Positions 47,805 through 59,272 of a stretch of 64,000 nucleotides of DNA are shown in pieces; within the stretch, counting starts at the first letter, position 1, and every line of letters starts with the position of its first letter. A program made the translations under genes and the position numbers. The stretch covers positions 1,054,001 to 1,118,000 of the forward strand of contig JBANDB010000011.1 in NCBI GenBank assembly GCA_037576215.1, read 5' to 3'. The DNA comes from Armillaria gallica. Taxonomy: Eukaryota > Basidiomycota > Agaricomycetes > Agaricales > Physalacriaceae. The notes under the pieces are model-generated. The model made no database searches and was not told the DNA's origin. It saw nothing but the letters and a program-made list of their open reading frames with translations.

Positions 47805-49219
47805 ATGCCCACTCGAATTGTTCAGAAGGTCGAATCACTGAATTACACTGTCGACAATTTCGTATCGGATCCTTCTATCCCCGTCAAAACTTCCACCGCT
47901 CCGATGTCCACTAAATTCACTTTCATGCTGGACGGTACCGGCAAAGGAGTACCATCAACTCCCATTGTTGACGGCCATCAGATTCAACGTCAACAGAACG
48001 CTCCAGTGAACTCCCGTGGGAATGCGTTATCGCCAGGGTTTTTCTTGAGTACACCGGCCTTCACGGTATGTTGGATGTCCTTGTAACGATTCTAAGGTGA
48101 CCTTTTTTTGTCTCCGCGCGGTTCGTTCTGTCATAGCAATCGCCTCAGCCACAGGCAGTCCAACCCCATACCGTCAGGCCCGAGGAACTTTTTGCACAGG
48201 CGACACTTCCTGAGTTTGCAGAGCAGAGCTGGTCGTCGGGAGGAGATACTCAGAGCTGGGTTATTAAGGTCAGACATGACCGCTGTCACGGTGTTTGGTG
48301 TGACTAAGCAACGTGCAGGCAATGTCTCCCATTCCACCATCACCTTCTGTAACTGATGCATCAGGTCCTTCTGATCGCGGTGATAGTTCCAGCTCCCCTG
48401 CTGTTGGAACCAAGAGGAAAGGTTTAGACGCTTCTGATTCCTTGACTGATGCAGAATCATGCATCATTCAGAAGGTATTTTCACGATTCTCTGTGGGTCT
48501 GAACCTCTGACGCTCACTCCCTTTTTTTCTTTCCAGAGCAGGATGACTGACCCTGGTGAAATCGTTGGCTCCGACAAAGGCGAGGAAAGTGTCGATGGTG
48601 TTGAATGCGGGACCGACATCGTATCTGCTGAGGGTTTGTCCCCGAACAAGAAGGTACGTTTTCATCAGTTGCATGTTCTTATATGCATAACGGTCGCTAG
48701 TTCTACTATCTTTGCCAGATGTGGCAGGGTAGGTTGCCCCTCACCCAAGATGGTCGCTCATGGCAAGGAACTACCCACCTTTGGATCTCAAATATGCAGC
48801 AAATTCTGAGCGGCATGACCCCCGACCAGCTGCAAGATACTAACTGACTTTGTCCCTTTCCCATCAAGAGAAGGTTGATACTGCAAGATCTGGGATTCAT
48901 GGATGGAGACGAAGCCGAGCTGGACTTTCGCTTCAGTTTGTGTGACATTGGCACCTGGACGATATATCCGATTGCAGTAATCGACATGGTGAGCTTAATT
49001 ATTGTGTCTCCTCCCCCACAAAGATTGACGTTGTGTCAGTGTTCATTCTGTGCCTCCCATGGGCGACGTTGCCTTTACACTAACCGGGGGGTGCTTCCTC
49101 CTCAGTGTCGTCAGTGCTGCGTATATAACTTGGTGTGTTTAAAAGAAATGGTAACACCAGGCCCCTCCACCCTCGCAGAAGCTTTCTTCGACACAGCGGG
49201 CCCGCGAGGAACTTATTAG
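47805..49219 (+). CDS. Multi-exon protein ending in a Zn(II)2Cys6-like cysteine cluster
   Basis: Starts MPTRIVQKVESLNYTVDNFV. Four GT-AG introns join Ser/Pro-rich exons (PSPSVTDASGPSDRGDSSSS, KRKGLDASDSLTDAES, MTDPGEIVGSDKGEESVDGV) up to LSPNKK. Two readings follow. Either an exon starting MWQGRLPLTQDGRSWQG ends the protein at 48846, or a longer intron with a TACTAAC branch site and CATCAAG acceptor (48868) joins directly to RRLILQDLGFMDGDEAELDF. The second reading restores phase and adds CSFCASHGRRC...CRQCCVYNLVC (C-x2-C-x6-C-x11-C-x2-C-x6-C), ending at 49219. That spacing fits the fungal binuclear cluster pattern and matches cysteine groups at 57.9 and 60.2 kb. DNA binding is possible but unproved. 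Confidence 0.55.
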
Positions 49220-49296
49220 CATGGAATAAAACCGCACTATCCTTCATCTGTATCTGTATTTTTATTTCTGTTTCTTGTGACCGTTGTACAAGTTAA

Positions 49297-50653
49297 ATGC
49301 CTTTGGAGTACTGGTTTCGTGACTGCCCCTCTCTCGCAATAGTAAACGAATTTCTGGGCCTTGCCGGATTGATTTATACACACTGTAAAACGTCACTGCT
49401 GCATTGTCATTCCTTCTTTCCAACATCCCATCAGTACCATATCATCATGATTACCATCAGCCACAACGGGATGTGTGTCAATTTTATTCACCACTGTCAG
49501 GATATCACCATCTCTGTGTCACGTCCCTCCCTGTCAGCGTCTTTCATGGGTGCCATTTCGGATTTCTTATGGCCCGACGTTGAAGGTGTCGAAATTGATT
49601 CTAGTCAGTCAAGTCCTCAAGCAACGCATCTTGTCGTCGAAGGAGAACTGGAAGAGGGAGTTGGCGAACTTCCGATCAACGATTTTGTCGAGCAACTGAC
49701 CTCGCTGCACACCACCCAAATGTATTTCGTGATCGCTGGATGCATGCAGACAATGGCATGGAAGATGCCCTCACTCCAGCGTTTGTTCTTATGGAATTCT
49801 GCCGTTTCTCCCGAAGGACTTCAGATGTTGATGAATACGCTGCCGGATCTTACCCATTTTGCAGTAGGAGGTCGACACACGAGAAGGATAATGGAGGACC
49901 ATTTCGGCGACGACGTATTTCCTGATGAGAACACCCTTAAAACGCTTCCCACTAACCTCACATACCTTCATGTTGACATCGTCGCACTGGTCGGAGAGAA
50001 GTCATCCACGCTTGGTGTCTGCCCGAGAGCGATCCACTGGCTGTCAAGCTTGGACACTCATGTGCCTCTGACTACATTGGAACTGAAACTGTTCACAAAC
50101 GACATCAGGGTCGGCCGTAATCTGCTTGCCCTCTGTACGTCCACAGTTCAGACGATCAGACTGTACTTTATTGGTTCGTCATATCGGGTATCGGTGTGTT
50201 TCATACGTTCCATGTTGACACTACACATTGCTAGACACTTTCGTCGGCAGTGCCTTTGTGGATCTCAGTAAAATGCCGCACCTGAAGCATTTCCACATTA
50301 TGACCTCAGAGCTACGCCTACATGAACTTCTGAACATAGTGTGGACGATTCGTTCCCCAGATTTTGAGGACATCAACATATGTGTCGCCCTGACATCCTT
50401 TGAGCACACATTTGCAGGTCTGAAAAGCTGGGACGCCGCCTATGTCGCCGAAGAACTTCAAGCAATTACAGTCATTAACCTCAGTATTCTCGTGAAGGAG
50501 CTGCAACCCCGAGCAGCTGTACACAACTTCTACAATGGCCTGGTCACAGCACAAGCATCTAACATGCAGAACGATGGTTTCATGCGTGTCTTTTGGTTCA
50601 AAGACGGAGGATTCCTGGCAAGGTTCGCAGACGCGACAGGTTCGTGGTGCTGA
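49297..50653 (+). CDS. LRR-like protein, F-box family type
   Basis: A long exon (open from 49297, likely true start at the ATG at 49447 or an unseen upstream exon) contains leucine-rich strands: LTSLHTTQMYFVIAGCMQTM, KMPSLQRLFLWNSAVSPEGL, LPDLTHFAVGG, LPTNLTYLHVDIVALVG, VPLTTLELKLF, STVQTIRLYFI. A 60-base GT-AG intron (about 50175-50234) joins to DTFVGSAFVDLSKMPHLKHF and HIMTSELRLHELLNIVWTIR, ending at 50653. The N-terminal F-box itself is not clear. The protein resembles the gene at 51946-53172 in plan. Probable role: substrate receptor or scaffold; no ligand known. Confidence 0.6.
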
Positions 50654-51095
50654 TGGCGGCGTGCTTATGGTGCTTACTATATCATAGATTGTCATTGTGT
50701 TTGTGACGACTGAGGATGGAAAAGGGCAGGCATAATTGATTCCGTGTGTACGAGTAAACCATTCGAGTCCCGAAATCACTGTACATTAATTGGTTGATAA
50801 TCTTGGCGATTTTATTATTCTTCATAACCTTCATCACGCTGTTGGGAACATGCGTACTGAGTGAATGTATCACTTACATACCACTTTGTTCGCGTTACTA
50901 AAATTTATGTTCTTCAATGCATTCAAATTGTGATCTTACATTTACTTCAACATAATGTACAAAAAAAAAAAAAGAAAGGATTCATGCGTGCTTGCTACCG
51001 CAGAGTAACCGCATGTTTGTATTAGTCGTAGTTCTCACCGATAACGAATCTAGATCGCCACGGTTACAACACATACGAACATAAATTTGAAGAGC
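50654..51095. other. Intergenic, no gene
   Basis: AT-rich sequence with an A-run at about 50961-50974. No feature beyond this. Confidence 0.4.
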
Positions 51096-51572
51096 TCACT
51101 CCATAGCCCTCGCCGCCAACAGACGAAGTTCATCCCGTTCCACATCTACCACCCTACCTTCTGCTGTCTGCTTCATGATGAGAATGTTTCCCTTGAATCG
51201 AATGTGTTCATATGTACTCCCACTGATGTAGCGGTTACGAGGAGCCCATTCCTCTTCAATGTTGTTGGGTACGTGGTAAAGAAAGTAAGAGAATACACCT
51301 CGGTCGCACAGATACCGTCTGCACAGCTGGGGATTGTTTGGACCGGTGCTGATCCACTCTTGAACGTAATACATGCGGCCATAGATTTGTGGTACGAGAG
51401 CGATCATAGGATTCATACAGTGGGTACTGAGTAGGCATCCAGCATGAAGATCGGATGACTCCTGTGGGGGATGTTAATTCTCTCAACAGCATGTGAAAGG
51501 TAAACCAACATGGTATTCCAACAATCGGTCGTTGTGAATGAACACTGCAGTTTCGCTCGTAGAGTGGCGCAT
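51096..51572 (-). CDS. Small hypothetical protein
   Basis: The clear part is 51096-51416: MNPMIALVPQIYGRMYYVQE, then DRGVFSYFLYHVPNNIEEEW and GNILIMKQTAEGRVVDVERD, 106 codons with regular composition. A first exon starting MRHSTSETAVFIHNDRLLEY at 51572 could join through an intron ending CACAG to ESSDLHAGCLLSTHC in the same frame, but the donor is weak. No family recognised. It lies between two LRR-like genes on the opposite strand. Confidence 0.45.
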
Positions 51573-51945
51573 CGTTATTACTAATGGCAATATGATATGG
51601 GAGTGAAGAATGAGACCATGACGCATTATTTCAGAACTGCACACAGCGTATCAGTTTTATTAGGGCATCCATACCTCTCGATCGTGTCCTTTCTGGATCC
51701 GAACAGTAATTTAAATGGATACCAATGCGTACAGCCGTTCGATCATTCATTACAATTTGAAATCATAATGATGACCCTTTTGGATCGCCCAAACAAGACA
51801 TGTCCACGACTGTGTGTTGATCGTTGGCATGTCCATTTCCAGACCATTTATTCCTGATCGGTAAGTGCTGAAAGCGGCAATTCTAGTCGTCATCAAAACA
51901 TTGGAACTGTGAGCATTTTTTTCCTCACCTTCTTTCATCTTAATC

Positions 51946-53172
51946 ATGTCCAACGGTCGCTTTCCTTTGGAACTCATCCGACACATCGTTCGCGATGCCG
52001 CCCGAAATGCTAAGATGCTCTGCGTGCTTCACACCACTTGGGTCCCTTTAATTAGGCCGCTCATATTTGACATACTGGTCGCCGACGGTCAATGTGATAT
52101 CCTCGCCTGGCAGGATTTGTTCACATCCGCTCCTGACATTCCGGATCACGTTAGGCACGTTATGCTTGCACCAGAGGGAATGACTCCTGGAGATCCTGTA
52201 GTTGTAGAGGATTTTCTTCACCGCTTCCCCCAGGTGCGGTCCCTCGCTCTGCTTTCATTCGAGCTGGACTATAGTGTCCTCGTCCCTTCTCCACTGCGTA
52301 CCATACGCTCCCTTATTCTTTACAACTGCCTGCTGGATAACATCTTGCCCGACCTGAAATATGCTTTCCCCCATTTGACGGTATTACATATCGTTGACTT
52401 CATCGCTGGAAACCTTTGTTTGCATATTGCTGCAGAGCAGGCAGACAAGTTTATGCCCAACGCAATGGCCTTCCTGTTCGTTGAAACTCGTAGTACGGAG
52501 ACTATTGATATGTGCATAGAGGCTATGGCTACCGACCCGTGGTTTCAAGGAGTGCGCGACGTCGAGATTCAAGGGAGCGATATGGTCTTGGAGCATTTCT
52601 GCTCCCAACTGCCGGCTTTTGGTAGCAGGCTCCGCAACATACTACTATTTCATATCAGTGCGCTATTTTCATGATTTACTTTGTTTTTTTTTCTGATTGT
52701 TACGGATGTAGACTACATGGCGCCATCCCCGGTTCTTTATAATCTGTCTTACATGACTTCCCTCATCCAATTGTACGTCGACGGCCTGCAGTCATCTACT
52801 GGAAACCTTCGGGACACCATCCTGGGGTTACCTCCCTCGCCCTTCATGCAACACCTGAAAATCATTTACGGCACCGACATAGCCCTGGATGATGGATCCC
52901 TCGAGCACTGGAACGACATCATGTGTTTCCTGAGAAATGACCGTTTTCCATGCCTGAAAAGTATGCTGATCACTGCATACTGGTCTCATCGTCGTGCCAA
53001 ATTTCATGCGAGAGACTTTCAGGATCGTGTTCCGGAGACATTCCCAGCTTATAACAAGGGTATAAAGGTAACAGTCTCTGTTATTCGTGATCATCCTTTC
53101 CGCAGTCTCGGATCGCTGACTAGGGCTTACCACATGGGTAATTACCTTGTTTGCACTTTCGTTCGATACTGA
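51946..53172 (+). CDS. F-box/LRR-like protein
   Basis: Start MSNGRFPLELIRHIVRDAAR shows the F-box-like P-x-E-L-I-x-x-I pattern. Leucine-rich segments follow (FPQVRSLALLSFELDY, PSPLRTIRSLILYNCLLDNI, FPHLTVLHIVDF, VRDVEIQGSDMVLEHF, LRNILLFHI). One GT-AG intron (about 52660-52712) joins to NYMAPSPVLYNLSYMTSLIQ with LYVDGLQSSTGNL, FMQHLKIIYGTDIALDD and RFPCLKSMLITAYWSH, ending at 53172. Complete and without internal stop. Probable SCF-type receptor by family; target unknown. It lies 270 bases upstream of the ribonucleotide reductase gene on the same strand. Confidence 0.65.
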
Positions 53173-53441
53173 AATATTACTCACGCAGTATACGATGCAC
53201 CGTAGCTTTGCCCTTAGCCGTACCAAAATAGTTGCCGTCATGTCATTTTTTTCATATAGTTCATAATGTACATTGCAATGCATATCGTGTGTACCAAATC
53301 ATCATGGTCATCATTAGTGACCAAGGCGCCTCTTTTGCCCAAATCCAAACGTGGTTCTTTACACTTTCATAACGTTGCGCAAACAAGCGGAGTTACCGCT
53401 GGTCTGATGACATAATTGCTTCAGTTCCTCTGCTTGCCATC

Positions 53442-54599
53442 ATGTCCGAGCCTATCCCAACGTTAAAGCACCGTACAGAGCCTCTCCTAGACCCTGGCCC
53501 AGATCATTTCATTCTCTTCCCCCTCAAGAACTCAATGGTGAGTTACACCGGAAAACGTGTACAGAACAGCTATGCTCACCCCGGGACAGGCATTCGACTT
53601 TTACAAAAAGGCACAGGCGTCCTTCTGGGCAGTGGAAGAGATGGACCTCAGTGAGGATCGTTGCCAGTGGACTGAACGCTTGACTCCAGCAGAAAGGTCT
53701 ATGCTCACCCAGGTCCTCGCTTTCTTTGCCACTGCCGATTCAATCGTTGGAGAAAACTTGGTGCAGAGATTCTCTGCAGAGGTACAAATTCCTGAATTCC
53801 GAATGTTCTACGACTTCCAGGTGATGATGGAAAATGTTCACTGGGAGGTATATTCTTTATTGATCACCACGCTCATTCCGGATGAAGGCGAGCAATCCCA
53901 TCTGTTCCATGCCATTATGACAATTCCTTGCGTGCGCACAAAGGCGGAGTGGGCTATGCGTTGGATTGCTTCCGATGCTTCTTTCGCCTGCCGCATCGTG
54001 GCTTTTGCAGCAGTTGAAGGGATTTTCTTCTCCAGGGCTTTCGCCGCCATCTTTTGGCTCAAAAAAAAAGGTTTAATGCCAGGACTTACATTCTCAAACG
54101 AGCTCATCGCTAGGGACGAAGGCCTCCACACTGACTTTGCTTGTTTCGTGTATTCCTGTCTGCATCAGAAGATCCCTGAAACCACGCTCACTGCAATCGT
54201 GACCGAGGCGTCCGAACTCGAGCAGCAGTTCTGGAAAGGTGCGCTGTCACCGCTCTTAGTTTGACAGTTGCCTCATGGGAGATGAAGAAACTCTCATCGA
54301 TGGCATTCTGGGCCTGAGCGCACCAGCGATGGTTCAATACATCAAATTCGTGACCGACAGGTTGTTGGTCGCTTTGAATGTTGCAAAAGTTTATAACACA
54401 CAGAACCCTTTCGAATTTGTCGAGATGATATCATTGGAAGGGAAGACAAATTTTTTCGAGCGCCGCGTGTCCAATTATGCCAAAGCTTTTGTCACTGGAC
54501 AGGGTCCACCCACCGCTTGTAAGACATTGTGAGCGCATACACTGTCCTATGATATCGTCTAATGTTCGTGTTTGCAGTGCAACCGATGCCGATTTCTAA
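53442..54599 (+). CDS. Ribonucleotide reductase small subunit (R2), short N-terminus
   Basis: The class I small subunit holds the di-iron tyrosyl radical used to reduce ribonucleotides to deoxyribonucleotides, working with the large subunit R1. Four exons: 53442-53537, 53590-54238, 54288-54528, 54578-54599. Ligands are visible: Asp in AVEEMDLSED; Glu, His and the radical Tyr in MMENVHWEVYSLL; Glu in AVEGIFFSRAF; Glu and His in RDEGLHTDFACF. The C-terminal heptapeptide-type end FATDADF, needed for R1 docking, is restored only by the last 3' mini-exon. The protein lacks the usual N-terminal extension (about 30 residues before FILFPL instead of 60 or more), and 54239-54287 must be spliced to bridge the ALPV-like region. 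It is intact, in a run of Helitron-linked genes, so it may be a captured second copy rather than the housekeeping gene. Confidence 0.88.
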
Positions 54600-56562
54600 A
54601 TATTTCGGAGTCACATGTGTATCAGTAAATTGTATCAGTATCTCAACAATGACATTTCCTTCCGACCATGGCCTCAGTGATGCCGACTTTACAAGAACGC
54701 CGGGAGGATGTTGGTCATCGTATGTCAGTTGAATTTTCAGAACATGGCATTGCACCGAAAAATGCGCTGACTTAATTTCCAAAACGATCAGGGGCCGTGA
54801 TGTCCGACGCAAATTCCGGACCAGTGCGTACCCGGTGATGAACCTAAAGACTCCTGCGGGCAGAAAACACAAGACCTGTAACGGCAAGTATAGTCAAACA
54901 CAGAATCTGAAGGCAGGTTCTAGCGAGTCTAGTCTTGCACCTCCGTGCGATGACTGTAGCTTCCTGGTGGTGTAGCGACGTGTTGCTACGCTTTGTTATG
55001 ATTCTCTGAAGGCTGTTCAGAGGCTCAAGGTATGTACGCGAACTTTCCTGGAAGGGAAAAGGTGCGTAAACGTGGGTGTATGCTGAGCGGGGGCGACCTA
55101 GATGCGGCGCGAACTATGTGGTGTCGGAATCCTGGCTACGGTTCCGGTAGAAGATATTTTCCTATGCTCGCGTGCTTTCTTTAGAGAAACGCAGAGATGG
55201 AGCTGGCTTATCTAGAGAAACTCGAATTAGTATCGTTCCTAACTTATAGGAACAGTATGCTGTTGGTGTTAGAGACTAAAGTTCGGAACCCTAGCTACGG
55301 ATTACCCTTTGAAGTCTTCAGGTATGCGAATTTATGACAGGAGGATGACAAACAAGGTAGTCTTTATATGATACCCTTGCTTGTGTTTTGGACGAGAGGA
55401 CGTGAATCAAGTTATTTAACACTTGGTAGCTAGCGAGTTTTGAGAAACTTCGCAAAGTGTTATATCTCTTAAGAACGTAGAGATATTAACTTTAATTCGC
55501 GTGTATTGGGTGGTGTGTGTGGTGTGTGTATCCTCTATGGAGAACTGTCCTTTTTCTATCTACAGGCCGTTATCTTTTATACTACAGAACTGTACTTGCT
55601 AAGTAAGCGAACTTTTGCCTTGGCTTGATAACCGCAGTACATGATTTGTGAGCGTAGCGAACTATTTGTAACCGTAGTTCACTATACCGTGTGCTACTCT
55701 ACTGTGCATACTTATTAAAAGTTCGCGTAGCCTAATAAAGCTACGGAAGGTTTACTAATTTACTTACTACTTACTCAGCCGCAGTTAATGGCTCACTAAT
55801 CTCTACTATATTTCTAAGCTGTAAAGGCGTATCCATATGGCCTCTTGAGAATCCGTAGCTATGCATAGCCTACGCGTAGTTAAACCGCATGATCGTATGG
55901 CTCTGTCCACGTGCAAAGGCCCAGAATAATGACGCGTGTCTAATTTACTGCGGAAGGATTGGCAATCAATGTGCCTTGAGGCACAATGACTCATAGATAT
56001 CGGAGTGAAAGTTCGCGTGGAGTGGGAAATTTAATATGATTCGACCTGTGCCGGACTTGCAACGTTTGGTTTAGTGAAAGGCCGCGTAAGGGAGATAGGC
56101 GATAAATTGTAAGTGGTGTTCGCGATTTCAGAGCGCACAGAGCCTTGAGGCTCATCATCTCCCCCTGACTTTAATTTTTCATTGAATTGCCGTCATATTT
56201 TCCCACTGTTTGCTTCTTTCCGATATTTTCTGATTGCAACTAGAATTCTGTTGCTAAGTGCGCGCTTCGCAGTCCAGATTTGGACTGATATGTGCCTGGT
56301 AGTTCTTCCGATGATGCGATAGAACCTTGCGTCGTTTTTGCTGCAGAGTTCTCGTGTAGCGCTGGAATGGTTCGCGAACTTTTGGCCTAAGTTCTTTGTT
56401 TCAAAGCCATTTTTGTCATCGGTGTCGGTCATGGCTCGTGCGTTGTTTTCGAAGTATAAAAGTCGTTGACTTTTACTTCGATTCTCCACCAACGCTCACA
56501 GTTCCAACCGTCCGCGTACTTTTAGTAGCGTAGTTTTTACTGTACTCTTCCGTAGTTTTACT
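54600..56562. other. AT-rich spacer with CGAACTTT words
   Basis: No gene recognised. It carries five copies of CGAACTTT or its complement (near 55039, 55275, 55608, 55710 and 56005) and a sixth near 56380. A small hairpin GCAC-CTCC-GTGC lies near 54936-54947, about 340 bases beyond the R2 gene. 55495-55530 is a GT-rich low-complexity patch. Confidence 0.45.
56160..56462 (+). promoter_or_regulatory. Promoter region with TATA box, paralogous to that at 58976-59201
   Basis: TCCCCCTGACTTTAATTTTT starts at 56160, and a GTATAAAAG box sits at 56454-56462, about 100 bases before the ATG of the next gene. The same pair of elements precedes the gene at 59273, so the two promoters share an origin. Confidence 0.55.
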
Positions 56563-58372
56563 ATGTCTGCTTCCCCTATTCGTCCTCCTTTTGCCGAAGC
56601 CTTAGCTACACTTCGCTATTGCCTTCGTCATCCTGCCGAAAGTTCGGATGCAGCCATGCCTTCGGATGCATGGGTTCGCTCCGTGTTTGTGTCTTGGAGA
56701 CGTTTGCATACCGCCTGGATCTACGGCGAGGAGGGCTTTTTACCCGATAGGCAGTGGATGGCATTGGAGAGCCAGATCTGGGGCTTGTTGGCTCAAGTCA
56801 ACCAAGATCTTGTCAATGATTGCTGCGACGAATATAATGATCTTGTCGCGGAGGCCGTAAGTCTTTTCTTTTCTTTCCGAACTTTTTCAGCTGACCTCGA
56901 ACTCTTTCAGCTTAAATGCGGTGTCAACATCGAGCCTATCGAGATGGAGTCCGAGTCCGAATCAGAGGAGGTGCAGTCTCCTGCTCAGAGTCCTGAACCT
57001 AGGATTGTGACTCCTCCTCCTCCTGAACCATCGCCATTCCCGCAACCATCGCCTCAAGATCTCATTCCTCCGATGCCGCATACTCCGACTCCCGAGCCAG
57101 AAAGTTCGGTTCCTGTGCCTCCAGTTCCGCCGCCAAAGAAGTACAACTTTGGTCCCAGGAGCATCAATGGTACGCGAACTTTTCCTTTGCTCGTTTTAAC
57201 TTTCTAACTCTGAACTTTTTGTAGATGGGCCCGGCTTCGGAATGAGGCGTAAACAGGTGGAAGTACGGGTTCCTCGGCTGCCAGCTGGGTTTCGTGCACC
57301 TCCGCCTCGGGTTCCTTCTCCTCCCATTCATTTTCCTTCTCCTTCGCCTGCTCCTGAATCTTCCCCTGCCCCTCCGATTGCTAGTTCCAGTCGCCTTCGC
57401 AAGCGAATTTTGTGTAAGTTTTTATTTCTGCACACTTTAATTTTCCGTTGGTTGACGATGTTTCATAGCTTCGGATGAGGAACAAGCCTCTCCTTCTAAG
57501 TCTCTTCGTCAAGCTTCGCCTTCCCCTCCTCGCTTGACTCGCCAACAAAAGCAAAAGGGTCGCGCCCCTGATACTCGTAAGTCCTGACTTTTCAGTTTGA
57601 TCTTCTAATTTTCTAATTCCGAACTTTTTAGCTGGCTCCAAACTTCGCGGCCGCCCTCGCAAGATTAAAGAGGAGACGGTTGCTGTCGTTCGCAAACGCG
57701 GGGGTTTGGGTGAACCCATCCCGAAGAACGCTCATTCCTTATCTCACGAGGATTTACGCCCCATAGGCCTCCTTGTCCCTGATCAAGATTTCGGGGAGTA
57801 CGTTGGCTGCCAAGGTGCCTTTTTCAAGAGGGAACTGGCCGGTAAAATTGGCCACTTCGTGAGTTATTTATTTTGTTTCCGAACTTTTCTTTGACTCGTT
57901 GGTTTAGATGTCGGTGGCTTGTGATGCCTGTAGCAAGGCTAACGCTCAGTGCCGTAGCGTTCGATCCGGTTCTGCTAAGTGCTTCCGGTGCACTATTCAT
58001 AAGCACGATTGTGTTGTGCAGAACCGGTCTTATGTCAACACATTGGAGCCAGTCTTCGTGCCCGAAACTCGTAAGTCCCGAACTTTTTAATTTCGAAGTT
58101 TTTCTGACTTTATTTTTGCAGCTCTTGTTACCGAGATTCGGCTTTTCCTCCACCGTCTTCGTCAAGAAGGGCGCCAGATGAACGACTCCGACGGTAACAT
58201 CCCGTCTCTTTTCCTAGCCAACCATCTCGACAACATCGAGTTGGTTTCCGAACTTTTTGAAAAGGGAGTATTGGAGGGCGAGGAGTTGGCCGACTTGGAG
58301 GCTCAAGAGGCGCCTAGCGATGAGGATCCGGATGCGGAAGAGGAGGAGGATGAACTCCAGGGCGACGAATAA
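56563..58372 (+). CDS. Spliced protein with Zn(II)2Cys6-like cluster and acidic tail (element-associated gene 1)
   Basis: Start MSASPIRPPFAEALATLRYC. Exon 1 is helical (AWVRSVFVSWRRLHTAWIYG). Later exons are Pro/Ser-rich with an acidic patch (MESESESEEVQSPAQSPEP), a proline tract, basic AT-hook-like KLRGRPRKIKEE, then PIGLLVPDQDFGEYVGCQGA. An exon follows with CDACSKANAQC...CFRCTIHKHDC (C-x2-C-x6-C-x9-C-x2-C-x6-C). The C-terminal part, LFLHRLRQEGRQMNDSDGNI, ends in an acidic tail at 58372. At least six introns, each with the word CGAACTTTT or a near form close to the acceptor or donor. The cluster spacing fits Zn2Cys6, though these factors are normally N-terminal. It could be a gag-like or regulatory gene of the retroelement opposite, or a host gene. 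No identity assigned. Confidence 0.7.
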
Positions 58373-58975
58373 ATTTGTAGTATCTCCGTGTAGTTTTGCA
58401 TAGTCCCTTGGACTTTAAACAATCTCTTGTTGTACACCGCGCCTTCGGGCATATTATTTTTGTTGTTGAATGTACCGCACGGAAGTGCAATAAATATTTC
58501 ATTTTCTGACTTGTATTTTTGTGTGAATTTGAGTGGAGTTTCCTTAATAAGGGTTTCGAACTCAAAGTTCGCGTCCCCCATTAAAGGTCGTGACGTCATA
58601 TCCATTTCAGAGTGACTTTTGCGTGATTTCCGGCCTTGGCGTATTTTTGCCAAGTCCATTTTTCCCAAAATAGCTTTCTTGATATGTCAGAGATATGGAT
58701 GCTGTTTTCGTTTGCCGGTGGTTCGTCATGTTTCCGAGATATAACGTAGTCGTTATTTCGTTGCTGATATCCTTTTGGACAACTTCTCTTTCACCAGTTA
58801 TTTTGGTATGGCCTGGATCAAGAAATATCGCGTGTTTTCTTGTTCGAGTAGGGTGTTAATATTTCGCGTTTTCTGGTTGGTTTTCTTTCATGAGTTGGCG
58901 TATTTTTATGTTCAAATGAATGTGTGGTGTACTACGCGGTGTTTCAACGCGTCACAACATGGATACCATGTCCCC
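58373..58975. other. 3' flank and spacer
   Basis: An AATAAA signal lies near 58488-58493, a likely polyadenylation site for the gene ending at 58372. Nothing else is supported. Confidence 0.45.
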
Positions 58976-59201
58976 TCCCCCTGACTTTAATTTTTCAATG
59001 GTTTTGGCCATCGAAAATCATTCATTGCTCAGGATCAATGATTAAGGATAGGTATGATGTCGGGTTGCGAACTTTTGGAGCCGTGGCTTGTATTTCGGAT
59101 CCTTGTCCTTCCGTCCGCAGTGATGCTTAGAATTTACAAGTCCGCGATGAATGTTGAATCAGCCGTTTTGACCCTACACGTACTTTTCCTTCCGTATAAA
59201 A
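58976..59201 (+). promoter_or_regulatory. Promoter region with TATA box, paralogous to that at 56160-56462
   Basis: TCCCCCTGACTTTAATTTTT recurs at 58976, followed at 59194-59202 by GTATAAAAG, about 75 bases before the first coding exon of the next gene. The spacing between the two elements is about 220 bases here and 295 at the other promoter. Confidence 0.55.
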
Positions 59202-59272
59202 GGGTGGAAAATTCGCGAGGCTGACTTCAACCAGTCAATGACTGTTATTGTCTTTCCTCCTAAACCCCCGCC

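Noticed and set aside
54936..54964. GCAC-CTCC-GTGC hairpin as the Helitron 3' end
   Set aside because: The stem is only four base pairs, the nearest CTRR (CTGG) is about 15 bases further than usual, and the bases right after the hairpin (GACTGTAG) do not fit CTRR.
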